Positions 18,448 through 26,420 of a stretch of 64,000 nt of DNA are shown in pieces (within the stretch, counting starts at the first letter, position 1; every line of letters begins with the position of its first letter). Source of the stretch: Sphingobacterium sp. LZ7M1. Lineage in GTDB: Bacteria; Bacteroidota; Bacteroidia; Sphingobacteriales; Sphingobacteriaceae. The notes beneath the pieces were generated by a model. The model ran no database searches. It had not been told where the DNA came from and was given only the letters and a program-made list of their open reading frames with translations. A program made the translations under genes and the position numbers. The stretch is from positions 930,001-994,000 of the forward strand of contig NZ_CP101134.1 in NCBI RefSeq assembly GCF_024296865.1, in the 5' to 3' direction.

Positions 18448-18864
18448 CAATCCCATCGCACAGGACAACGGCATTCTTTCCATTTTTCCGCCATTGGAAA
18501 TGAGCCGGTTGCTAAAGGGCTTCCTTCGGAAGGTGGAATGTTCCTTAAGTGACTAACAATGCAGAATTCTTGCAATAAAGAGAACCCTAGAAGGGTTCAA
18601 TTATTTTAGCAATCCCATCGCACAGGGCAATGGCATTCTTTCCATTTTTCCGCCATTGGAAATGAGCCGGTTGCTAAAGGGCTTCCTTCGGAAGGTGGAA
18701 TGTTCCTTAAGTGACTAACAATGCAGAATTCTTGCAATAAAGAGAACCCTAGAAGGGTTCAATTATTTTAGCAATCCCATCGCACAGGACAACGGCATTC
18801 TTTCCATTTTTCCGCCATTGGAAATGAGTCGGTTGCTAAAGGGCTTCCTTCGGAAGGTGGAATG
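18448..18864. repeat. 162-bp tandem repeat, about 2.6 copies
   Basis: Copies begin at 18448, 18610 and 18772, each with CAATCCCATCGCACAGG, giving an exact 162-bp period. The third stops at about 18864. Differences are a handful of substitutions (for example GGACAACGG versus GGGCAATGG). Each full copy ends with the hairpin GAACCCT-AGA-AGGGTTC and contains CTTCC-TTC-GGAAG. Confidence 0.92.
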
Positions 18865-18876
18865 CTTATTTCTAGA

Positions 18877-18941
18877 ACCCACAGCGTGGGTGAAATCTTT
18901 TTAGGAATTTAAACCGTTTTACGGCCAACCCCCAGCGGGGT
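18877..18941. repeat. cluster of three short perfect hairpins
   Basis: ACCCAC-AGC-GTGGGT (18877-18891), CCGT-TTT-ACGG (18914-18924) and ACCCC-CAGC-GGGGT (18928-18941) follow each other within 65 bp, directly after the truncated third copy of the 162-bp repeat. The first and third share the AACCC..CAGCG..GGGTGA pattern. Confidence 0.75.
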
Positions 18942-19210
18942 GACATGTTTTTCAATAAATCTTCTAAAAAAAAACAGTTCTTTCGCTGTGCTCAAGATGA
19001 CCACGACCCACAAAAAATTAAAGAATAGATTCTTCGTTTCACTCTGAATCCCTCTTTAGTGCATGTGCAATTCTGTACGATCAATGGAAAATCTGTACGC
19101 CAATTCAATATTAGTTTTCTTAAATTTTGAAAATTCGCATCGGAGATGCTTCGTTACACAACATGAACACAGAAACCTAGACTTAATGACATTGCTCATT
19201 CATTTTGGGT

Positions 19211-19237
19211 CAAAAAAAGGCGGTCAATCTGACCGCC
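19211..19237 (-). terminator. terminator of the minus-strand SusCD/murein operon
   Basis: GGCGGTCA (19219-19226) and TGACCGCC (19230-19237) form a perfect 8-bp stem. On the minus strand it is followed by seven Ts. It lies 24 bp beyond the SusD stop. Confidence 0.88.
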
Positions 19238-19260
19238 TGATGTTGTATAATAATTGGTTC

Positions 19261-20712
19261 TTAATATCCTGGGTTCTGCTGTGCTTCAAGTCCTGGATTT
19301 GCATTGATTTCCACTTGTGGAATAGGGAGAATGGTTTTGAAGAAAGTCCTATTGATGGATTTTTGTCTATGTGACATGGTAACTCCAACATGTTCATCAT
19401 TGAAGGTGATCGTTTTATTTGTACGGATCATATCCCAATAACGTTGACCTTCGCCGTAAAGCTCCTTGCTCTTTTCATCCAAGATCATGGCTTCTGTAAC
19501 AGTTGCAGCCGTTGCTGCTGCCAATTCAGGAGCACGTTTGCGGATTTCGTTCAGGTAGTTCGCCGCTTTAGCTTTGTCAGGAGATGGTTTTTTCAATGCT
19601 GATTCGGCCGCATTTAAATAGACTTCAGATAAACGGGCTACTTTAATATTGACAGCCGTATAAGTATCCTTGCCATCCCCATCTTTTTCAACTGAGCCTA
19701 CGTACTTATAACATGCTGCCTGACGGTCCAATTCATCTTTGGTGAATATTCCCCAACGCACATCATCTTCATCTTGTCCTAAACGTGATAAGAAATAGTC
19801 TGAAGCTGTGAAATTACCAAGTGCATTGTTATCCTTATTCTTCAAATAATAGAAACCCAAGGATGCGGACCCTAAATCGCCTTGATCTTTGGCTAAGGTG
19901 ATTTCAAAAATCGACTCTTTGCCAAATTGATTTGCCCAAGAAGGTACCCATTCGCTGTTGGAGTATAAGGAGTAAACCTTGGAGTCAATGACTTCTTCGG
20001 CTGCAGCCAAAGCTTTGTCAAAATCTCCCATGGTCATGTAGACCCTTGAAAGGATAACCCTATTGGCATAGTAATTTATGTAACCATTTGCCTTTGTTTT
20101 AGGAAGCAACTCTGCTGCAGCAGTTAGATCCTTTATGATCTGCCCATACACTTCAGAAACTTTATTACGCAAGGGTTGAGCAGAGGTACTTAATGCTTCA
20201 GTAACAATAGGAACCCCTAATGCATTCGGGTCTTGTGTATAGGTTTTTCCGTAAAGTTTGACCAATTCAAAATGTAATAAGGCACGGATGGTCAAAGCTT
20301 GACCTTCAAAATTATTGAAATCCAGTTCAGTTCCGGCTGCTTGGAGGTCATCAATACTTTTGATGATATTGTTTGCTTGCATGATGGCATTATATCCATC
20401 TGCCCAGAAATCAGAATAGTTGTTGTTATTGACGGAGTGGTTGAATACATATAATGCATCTAGCCCGCGGCCTTGGGAGACAATGGTAAGATCACCTCCT
20501 TTTGCATCTCCGTAGAGCATTAAGTTTCGGCCAAATAAGCTTGATTTTACAATCTGTCTTGTCAAACCATTGATCATCACCTTCGCATCGGCAACTGTTT
20601 GAATGGTTACACTGGAATCGGTGGAGTTGGTTGGTTTTACATCCAAGAAATCCTTACAAGAAAACAACGATAAACTTGCAAGTGCTATGATATATAATGA
20701 ATTCTTTTTCAT
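19261..20712 (-). CDS. SusD/RagB-family outer membrane lipoprotein
   Basis: A 483-residue lipoprotein with signal ending LFSC (Cys19) followed by KDFLDVKPTN, a classic SusD opening. Family signatures are EGQALTIRALLHFELVKLYG in the TPR part and KVARLSEVYLNAAESALKK with KSKELYGEGQRYWDMIRTNK near the C-terminus. It binds substrate for the SusC protein 18 bp upstream. The murein-peptide enzymes at the head of the same strand (23977-26249) suggest that its ligand is a peptidoglycan-derived peptide, which is inference from context. Transcription is expected to end at the hairpin 19211-19237. Confidence 0.93.
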   Translation of the reverse strand: MKKNSLYIIALASLSLFSCKDFLDVKPTNSTDSSVTIQTVADAKVMINGLTRQIVKSSLFGRNLMLYGDAKGGDLTIVSQGRGLDALYVFNHSVNNNNYSDFWADGYNAIMQANNIIKSIDDLQAAGTELDFNNFEGQALTIRALLHFELVKLYGKTYTQDPNALGVPIVTEALSTSAQPLRNKVSEVYGQIIKDLTAAAELLPKTKANGYINYYANRVILSRVYMTMGDFDKALAAAEEVIDSKVYSLYSNSEWVPSWANQFGKESIFEITLAKDQGDLGSASLGFYYLKNKDNNALGNFTASDYFLSRLGQDEDDVRWGIFTKDELDRQAACYKYVGSVEKDGDGKDTYTAVNIKVARLSEVYLNAAESALKKPSPDKAKAANYLNEIRKRAPELAAATAATVTEAMILDEKSKELYGEGQRYWDMIRTNKTITFNDEHVGVTMSHRQKSINRTFFKTILPIPQVEINANPGLEAQQNPGY

Positions 20713-20730
20713 GATGATAATAATTGAAGG

Positions 20731-23700
20731 TTATAGACTAACTTCTAATCCGAAGGTGTATGTTTTTCCGAAAGGAGTTTCCCAACCTCTTGTTCCAAAC
20801 TGGTTAACCTCAGGGTCAGCCCATTTAAATTTAGAAGCGGTTAATAAATTAGTACCATTGAAGAAGATCCTAGCATTGCTAAATCCAATTTTGCTGACTA
20901 CTGCACTTGGCAATCGATATGATACATTCACGTTTTTCAAGCGCAGGAATGATGCATCGTATAGGTGCCGGGTGGAGCGTGTGATACCATCTTCTGGGTC
21001 ATTTCCACTGACAAAAGGGTAAAGTGCATCTGTGTTATCTGGTGTCCATACGTTCTGTATGGCGTAATATGAACGGATCCTTTCCCAGTAATAACCATCT
21101 TCTGCAACATCTCTTGAGCCCGCATCAAATAACTTCCCACCGATTTTATAAGTGAAGTTTAAGCCCAAAGAGAAACCTTTGTATTCTATATCGGTATTGA
21201 AACCTCCATATGCTTTAGGGATCGGAGAGCCAACGATAACCTGTTTTGCATCGCTTACCTTATTGGTAGCACCACGTCCGTTGTGCAAGAATTCTCCTTC
21301 TGTACCATCATTGGTATACCACATTGGCTTACCATTGCTTGGATCTACACCTGCCCATTCAGCCATGTAATATGAATACACATCTTCCCCTTCTTTGTAC
21401 ATGAATTGCACTCTTGAATCTCCACCTGTTGGGTCCCACCAAGTGATATCTTTACCACCATAAAGTTTCGAAACTTTCGATTTCAGGAAAGAGGTATTGA
21501 CATTAGCGGACCAACGGAAATCATCTTTTTTGATGAGGTCTCCACCTATTGAAATTTCAAGGCCTTTATTGTTGATTTCCCCAACATTCAGAAGAGTAGA
21601 GTTAAATCCGGTTACTAAAGAGATGTTGACATCCTGTAATAGGTCTTTTGAATCTCTATTGAAATATTCAACGGTTCCATAAAGTCTATTGTTGAACAAA
21701 CCAAATTCAGCACCTACGTTGAAGGTATGGCTCTTTTCCCATTTCAAATCCTTGTCTGCAATGGTAGTCAAGATTCCACCTGGTTGGTCCATGTAGTTAT
21801 ATCCATACGAAGCCAAGGATCTCCAGCCGAAATTCGAAGTAGGAAGAGTTCCATTGGTACCATAGGAAGCTTTTAGTTTTAGGAGATTGATTTCTTCGAT
21901 ATCCGAAATGAAGCTCTCATTTTTTAGGTTCCATGCAGCAGACAGGGACCAGAAATTACCCCAACGGGTATCAGGGCCTAATCTGGAGTTACCGTCCCTT
22001 CTCAGGGATCCTGAAAGGAAATAAGTGTTTTTAAAGTTGTATTCAGCTCTAGAGAATACAGACATCATATTATTCCCCCACATATATGCATCAGCGTCTT
22101 TGATACCGGCAGTAGCTACGGTATGCAGCGAACTGGAAGGCAAGTTGGAACCACTTGCAAATTGATAATTTGTTTCATTCTTTTCAGCTTCAAATCCTAC
22201 CAATAAATCTAAGGTATGTTCCGTAGCAAAGGTTTTGTTGTAATTCAAGGTTGAAGAAGAAATCAACTTCTTGTAATTCGTGCTGTACTCAAAAACAGTT
22301 CCGTTAGCTGTAGCACCATAAGTAGTATGGTAATGCAAAGGGCTATAATATAAATGATCCTTAACCTCGGCATTATCGTAGGAGAAGATGGTTTTACCGG
22401 TCAATTCCGGAAGGAATTTTACAGTCAAGGATGGAGCAGCAACAATACGAAGTGTCTTTGAATTATTTTCCCATTGTTTATCATAGTATAATGGGTTGTA
22501 ACCTAAAGAATTATAACGTGTTGTGTATTCTTTGCCTGTCCTGTAATCCGTAGGCCAATAGAAAGGGAACAATAGGTTGTTTGCAAGGTACATATAGTTT
22601 GTCCCTGTGTTACGCGTGTCATTGTAACCTTCCTTGTTGTTATGGTTTAAATTGAAGTTGGTGGCAAATTCGACTTTTTCAGAAAGTTTTTGGGAAAAAT
22701 TCAATCGGCCGCCGATTCTTTCAAACTCATTGGTATAGGCTCTGCCTTTGTCGGTTGTATAAGACAAAGAAGAATAATATTTAGTTTTATCGCTAGCACC
22801 ACTCACAGCAAGGTCATTGGTCTGATATTTTCCAGTGCGGAAAAGAGCGTCATTCCAATCAAAATATTGACCGTCTCTATTTTCAACACCGTCCGTTTTA
22901 CCCTTGATGATAATTTTATCATACAAGCCGGTTCCTTCGCTAGAGAATTCATAGCCGTGGATCCCGAATCTCGTATTCATACGGTTTAAGGCATATTGAT
23001 TTGCCTGTTCTTGGGTGTATCCGTTGGAGGTTCTGTAATCGTGGAAAATTTGGTAGAAGTACTGGATCTGTTCCTGAGGATTTCCAGGTTTGTAGTTGTC
23101 GGTCGCCCAATTAGGAGTTACGGCATAGGAGGTACGGAAATCGATTTTTGGTTTTCCGGCTTTTCCTGATTTAGTCGTAATGATCACTACCCCATTTGCT
23201 GCACGCGAACCATATAATGAAGCTGCCGCGGCATCTTTCAGAATTGAAATGGATTCAATGTCATTAGGGTTAATGGTGGCCATGATATTGTTGCTGCTTC
23301 CCGAAAGAGCTCCACTCATTTGGCCCACATTTCCAGAAACTACCGGTACTCCATCCACTACATATAAAGGTTCGTTGGAGGCGTTCATGGAACCGATTCC
23401 CCTAACCCGGATACTGGAGGTTGATCCAGCCTGGCCCGAAGTCGTATTGATCTGAACACCTGGTATGCGACCAGTTAAAGCTTGTTCGAAGGAGGTAACG
23501 GGAATGTCTTTTGCCTCTTTTTCATAATTTACGGTTGCTGCCGAACCTGTAAAGGAGCTTTTCTTGGCAGTACCATAAGCAACAACCATAACTTCATCGA
23601 TGGCTTGGTCATCTTGATTTAAGGTGATGTTGATGGCTTTTCTTCCGTTCAGTGGGATTTCTTGGCTTGTGTATCCTATATAAGATACAACCAATGTGGC

Positions 23701-23904
23701 ATTGTGATCTGCATTTAGAGAAAACAAGCCATTCTCGTTGGTACTGGTACTGATTGTTGTTCCTTTCACAGATACAGTTACTCCAACGAGCGGAGTGCCA
23801 TCTGATCCAGAAACTTTCCCAGCCACAGCGATTTGTTGCGCATTAACGACCTGCATAGACGTGCAAGCCACTACGCACAAAGTTGTGAGCAAGTGATGTT
23901 TCAT
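20731..23904 (-). CDS. SusC/RagA-family TonB-linked outer membrane protein, murein-peptide operon
   Basis: A 1057-residue importer with signal peptide ending VNAQQ, a CarboxypepD_reg-like domain (AVAGKVSGSDGTPLVGVTV, about 26-110), the DEVMVVAYGTAKKSSFTGSA segment, a plug with RVRGIGSMNASNEPLYVVDG and SISILKDAAAASLYGSRAANG, and a beta barrel ending FGLEVSL. The gene follows the epimerase gene after 72 bp that contain three copies of a 17/18-bp repeat, and it precedes its SusD partner by 18 bp. Position downstream of an NlpC/P60 endopeptidase and an L-Ala-D/L-Glu epimerase points to uptake of murein peptides. The sequence of the receptor itself does not tell the ligand. Confidence 0.94.
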   Translation of the reverse strand: MKHHLLTTLCVVACTSMQVVNAQQIAVAGKVSGSDGTPLVGVTVSVKGTTISTSTNENGLFSLNADHNATLVVSYIGYTSQEIPLNGRKAINITLNQDDQAIDEVMVVAYGTAKKSSFTGSAATVNYEKEAKDIPVTSFEQALTGRIPGVQINTTSGQAGSTSSIRVRGIGSMNASNEPLYVVDGVPVVSGNVGQMSGALSGSSNNIMATINPNDIESISILKDAAAASLYGSRAANGVVIITTKSGKAGKPKIDFRTSYAVTPNWATDNYKPGNPQEQIQYFYQIFHDYRTSNGYTQEQANQYALNRMNTRFGIHGYEFSSEGTGLYDKIIIKGKTDGVENRDGQYFDWNDALFRTGKYQTNDLAVSGASDKTKYYSSLSYTTDKGRAYTNEFERIGGRLNFSQKLSEKVEFATNFNLNHNNKEGYNDTRNTGTNYMYLANNLLFPFYWPTDYRTGKEYTTRYNSLGYNPLYYDKQWENNSKTLRIVAAPSLTVKFLPELTGKTIFSYDNAEVKDHLYYSPLHYHTTYGATANGTVFEYSTNYKKLISSSTLNYNKTFATEHTLDLLVGFEAEKNETNYQFASGSNLPSSSLHTVATAGIKDADAYMWGNNMMSVFSRAEYNFKNTYFLSGSLRRDGNSRLGPDTRWGNFWSLSAAWNLKNESFISDIEEINLLKLKASYGTNGTLPTSNFGWRSLASYGYNYMDQPGGILTTIADKDLKWEKSHTFNVGAEFGLFNNRLYGTVEYFNRDSKDLLQDVNISLVTGFNSTLLNVGEINNKGLEISIGGDLIKKDDFRWSANVNTSFLKSKVSKLYGGKDITWWDPTGGDSRVQFMYKEGEDVYSYYMAEWAGVDPSNGKPMWYTNDGTEGEFLHNGRGATNKVSDAKQVIVGSPIPKAYGGFNTDIEYKGFSLGLNFTYKIGGKLFDAGSRDVAEDGYYWERIRSYYAIQNVWTPDNTDALYPFVSGNDPEDGITRSTRHLYDASFLRLKNVNVSYRLPSAVVSKIGFSNARIFFNGTNLLTASKFKWADPEVNQFGTRGWETPFGKTYTFGLEVSL

Positions 23905-23910
23905 AATTTT

Positions 23911-23963
23911 GGTAATTTGTTATTCTTAGGTAATCTGTTTTTCTAGGTAATGTGTTTTTTGGA
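23911..23963. repeat. three tandem 17/18-bp repeats in the epimerase-SusC gap
   Basis: GGTAATnTGTTnTTCTTA begins at 23911, 23929 and 23946 (spacing 18 and 17). On the transcribed minus strand this gives repeated ATTACCTA words just before the SusC start, filling most of the 72-bp gap. It may tune expression of SusCD relative to the upstream enzymes. Confidence 0.7.
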
Positions 23964-23976
23964 TTTTTTGTCCAAT

Positions 23977-25029
23977 TTATATTTTTAAAATTCCAATTCC
24001 AGGACGGTTGGGAAGAATGCAATTCCCATCTCTTACCTGCATACCGTCGTAGATGTCATTTGCAATCAATAAGGCCCCATCCAAATCTGCCCAATCCACT
24101 AATGGAGCTAACTGAGCTGCTGCGGTAATGGCACAGGAGGTTTCAGTCATACAACCCAACATCACTTTCATATCTAAAGAGCGGGCTAATTCGGCCATTC
24201 TTTTGGCTTCACGCATGCCAGTACACTTCATCAATTTGATGTTGATGCCTGTATAAACATCTTTTAGAGCCGGCACATCGGCAAGGCGCTGGCAACCTTC
24301 GTCCGCAATCGTAGGGATTGGAGAACGTTCAGTTAGCCAAGCATTTTCATCGATCATTTCCTTTGGCATCGGTTGTTCCAGGAAAACAACGTTTCTTTCC
24401 TTTAACCAATGGGACATTTCCAAAGCTTCTTCCTTGTTCTTCCAGCCTTGGTTGACATCGGCACATAAAGGGACATCCGTTACTGAACGGATCGTATCAA
24501 TGATCATTTTGTCTGTATCTAGACCAAGTTTTACTTTCAAGATCTTGAATTGCTCAGCCTCAGCTACTTTTTTGCGGATCATTTCTTCCGTATCTATTCC
24601 AATGGTATAGGAAGTTGGCGGAATAAGATCAGGGTTTAATCCCCATATTTTATAAAATGGCTGGCCCATTATTTTGCCTAATACATCGTGTAATGCGATA
24701 TCGACAGCAGCTTTAGCTGCCGTGTTCTTAGCATCGACCTGATCGATGTATTGAAGGATTTCTTCGGTTTGGAAAGGGGAGTTGAACCTAGAAAGATCAA
24801 TCTTGTTCAAGAAATTCATGACCGATTCCTGGGATTCCCCAAGGTAAGGGGGCATGCTTGCCTCGCCATAGCCAATAATGCCATCATATTCGAGTTCAGT
24901 CAAGACAACAGGGGTTGTTGATCGACTAAAAGAAGCTACGGTAAATACATGGCGTAGTTCAAGCGTATAGGGCTTGAAACGCAGGGTAAATTTCCCCATA
25001 TTTTTGCTTTGCCACTCGTTGCTGTTCAT
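23977..25029 (-). CDS. L-Ala-D/L-Glu epimerase (enolase superfamily dipeptide epimerase)
   Basis: This enzyme converts L-Ala-D-Glu from murein into L-Ala-L-Glu so that ordinary dipeptidases can use it. The 350-residue protein shows the superfamily residues: Lys165 and Lys167 in the KVK motif, metal ligands Asp191 (ADVNQGW), Glu218 (FLEQP) and Asp243-Glu244 (IADEG), and the second catalytic lysine in INIKLMK (Lys265/Lys268). The DLD pair (Asp314, Asp316) is typical of dipeptide epimerases, where it contacts the substrate amino group. An ATG at 24999 (MGKFTL) is a possible shorter start. The NlpC/P60 gene lies 2 bp upstream, a pairing seen in murein recycling loci of other bacteria (ykfB/ykfC). 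No signal peptide, so it acts in the cytoplasm. Confidence 0.92.
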   Translation of the reverse strand: MNSNEWQSKNMGKFTLRFKPYTLELRHVFTVASFSRSTTPVVLTELEYDGIIGYGEASMPPYLGESQESVMNFLNKIDLSRFNSPFQTEEILQYIDQVDAKNTAAKAAVDIALHDVLGKIMGQPFYKIWGLNPDLIPPTSYTIGIDTEEMIRKKVAEAEQFKILKVKLGLDTDKMIIDTIRSVTDVPLCADVNQGWKNKEEALEMSHWLKERNVVFLEQPMPKEMIDENAWLTERSPIPTIADEGCQRLADVPALKDVYTGINIKLMKCTGMREAKRMAELARSLDMKVMLGCMTETSCAITAAAQLAPLVDWADLDGALLIANDIYDGMQVRDGNCILPNRPGIGILKI

Positions 25030-25031
25030 GG

Positions 25032-26249
25032 TTATTTTTGGTTATAGTAAGGGTTTTCTTGTATTTTTTGCACTTGCTGATCTTTCACGCCGATATATCT
25101 TTTTGCTGCAACGACGGTCCTGGTCTGGAAGTCATCGTAGTTTGCGGCATCTTTCAACATGGAGTTGATACGAACGGTTCCTGCCGAATGTATGAATTCA
25201 CCATTTCCAATATATAGGGCAACGTGGGTAACACGCGCATTAGGATTGCTGTTTTTGCCAGAAGCAAAGAACAATAAATCAGCCGGTTTCAAGTTTTTAA
25301 GTGCTTTTTTAGCGTCGAAATGTCCGTCTTTATCTAGGATGTCAATTTTTTGACCAGCCAATACCTGCTGAGATGCATCTCTCGGGATGATGTAGCCATT
25401 CATGTAATAAGCAGTTTTGGTAAAACCACTGCAATCTACACCCTTAACAGATGTTCCGCCCCAAAGATAAGGTAGCCCCATCATGGTTTTGGCACTGCTG
25501 ATCACATTGTCTGCCGTCAGTTCTCTTGAGCCTAACCATTTGTCGAATGTTAATGCTTCATCTTTTAGGATAAAGGCAATACGATGGTCGGGATAAGTTA
25601 CTTTATAATAGTTACCTTCTTCAGCTAATAAGCCTAGGATATTTCCATAAACCAGGTCAGAAACCCGGACACTTTTTGGGTCAGCTTGAGAAAGTGATTT
25701 TCCAAATTCAGCTGTGTAGATTAATTTGGGAAGCTTTCTCCATTTTTCTAAAGCGGCATGATCCATTGCTGCAATAGAGGAGGCTGGAACATATGAAATA
25801 TAGCCTTCAGGAGTTCTTGCTCTATATTCACCATCAACTTTTTGCAACAGGTCAACCTCTGTTCCAAGAATGGCCTGTGTTGCCATTTCAGAGGCATTTC
25901 CTGGTTTTGTTCTAAAGTTTGCCACCGAAAGATTGACGACTCCATGAACTTTTTGACCTACGGTAGAGTCTGGAAGGGCATTGATTCGGATCGTTGCAGG
26001 AATATTAGCTGTTTGAGACTTGATGAAGTTGCTGGCTTCAGCAACACTCGACTCAATGACATACTGATTATTGATCGCATTTGCTTGCGTAAGGGCAACG
26101 ATTTTGGTTCGTTTATCCGGAGCAAATTGTTGTTTGGCGTCTTGTACGATCTGATCCACTTTTTTATAGATCGTGGAGTCTGTTTGTGCGAAAGAAATAT
26201 TGTTCAAACAGAAAAATGTGCAGAATAGCGCAGTGATACGTATCATCAT
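25032..26249 (-). CDS. exported NlpC/P60 endopeptidase with SH3 domains (YkfC-like)
   Basis: A 405-residue exported cysteine peptidase predicted to cut the gamma-D-Glu-diamino acid bond of murein peptides, releasing L-Ala-D-Glu. Signal peptide 1-21 (ISFAQ). Two SH3b-like regions precede the catalytic domain (about 100-165 and 170-235; VNLSVANFRTKPG is a typical SH3b opening). The NlpC/P60 catalytic domain (about 245-390) has Cys273 in GVDCSGFTKTAYY, His342 in VTHVALYIG and His354 in EFIHSAG. This order matches YkfC/DPP-VI enzymes, which need a free N-terminal L-Ala. It is the first gene of the minus-strand set with the epimerase 2 bp downstream and the SusCD pair after that. Confidence 0.92.
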   Translation of the reverse strand: MMIRITALFCTFFCLNNISFAQTDSTIYKKVDQIVQDAKQQFAPDKRTKIVALTQANAINNQYVIESSVAEASNFIKSQTANIPATIRINALPDSTVGQKVHGVVNLSVANFRTKPGNASEMATQAILGTEVDLLQKVDGEYRARTPEGYISYVPASSIAAMDHAALEKWRKLPKLIYTAEFGKSLSQADPKSVRVSDLVYGNILGLLAEEGNYYKVTYPDHRIAFILKDEALTFDKWLGSRELTADNVISSAKTMMGLPYLWGGTSVKGVDCSGFTKTAYYMNGYIIPRDASQQVLAGQKIDILDKDGHFDAKKALKNLKPADLLFFASGKNSNPNARVTHVALYIGNGEFIHSAGTVRINSMLKDAANYDDFQTRTVVAAKRYIGVKDQQVQKIQENPYYNQK

Positions 26250-26282
26250 TCTAGTCTTTAATAATTGTTATCTTGGTAAAAC

Positions 26283-26296
26283 CGCATAAATATGCG
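26283..26296. promoter_or_regulatory. short palindrome in the divergent promoter region
   Basis: CGCATA-AA-TATGCG is a perfect 14-bp dyad 33 bp before the NlpC/P60 start, in the 171-bp region between divergent genes. It could be an operator for the murein-peptide genes; nothing confirms this. Confidence 0.35.
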
Positions 26297-26420
26297 AAAA
26301 ATAGACTGTAATTAAGCGTATTTTTACGTTTTTTCCAAATAATTAACTGGAAATAACGCATAATTTACAATCGTTTAATCCTTGTTCTTTGTAAATTGTA
26401 TTCCTAATATTGTAATTACT

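Larger units (their letters stand above)
17969..19260. other. 1.3-kb gene-free region rich in repeats
   Basis: No protein family is recognisable on either strand. One open frame at 18097-18483 reads through inverted-repeat sequence and encodes a peptide of the FGYFWASKVTK kind, which is often called as a false gene in repeat elements of this type. The region holds, in order, a promoter, inverted repeats, a 2.6-copy 162-bp tandem repeat, a cluster of three short hairpins, an element resembling the widespread TCATCTTGAGC-type repeat (around 18970-19000) and a terminator. Confidence 0.75.

Noticed and set aside
18097..18483. Minus-strand frame with FGYFWASKVTK
   Set aside because: It reads through inverted-repeat DNA, and peptides of this kind are common false calls in such intergenic elements.
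18960..19000. Sequence resembling the widespread TCATCTTGAGC-type repeat considered as a gene remnant
   Set aside because: Only a short stretch matches, no coding potential is visible, and it is better listed as part of the repeat region.
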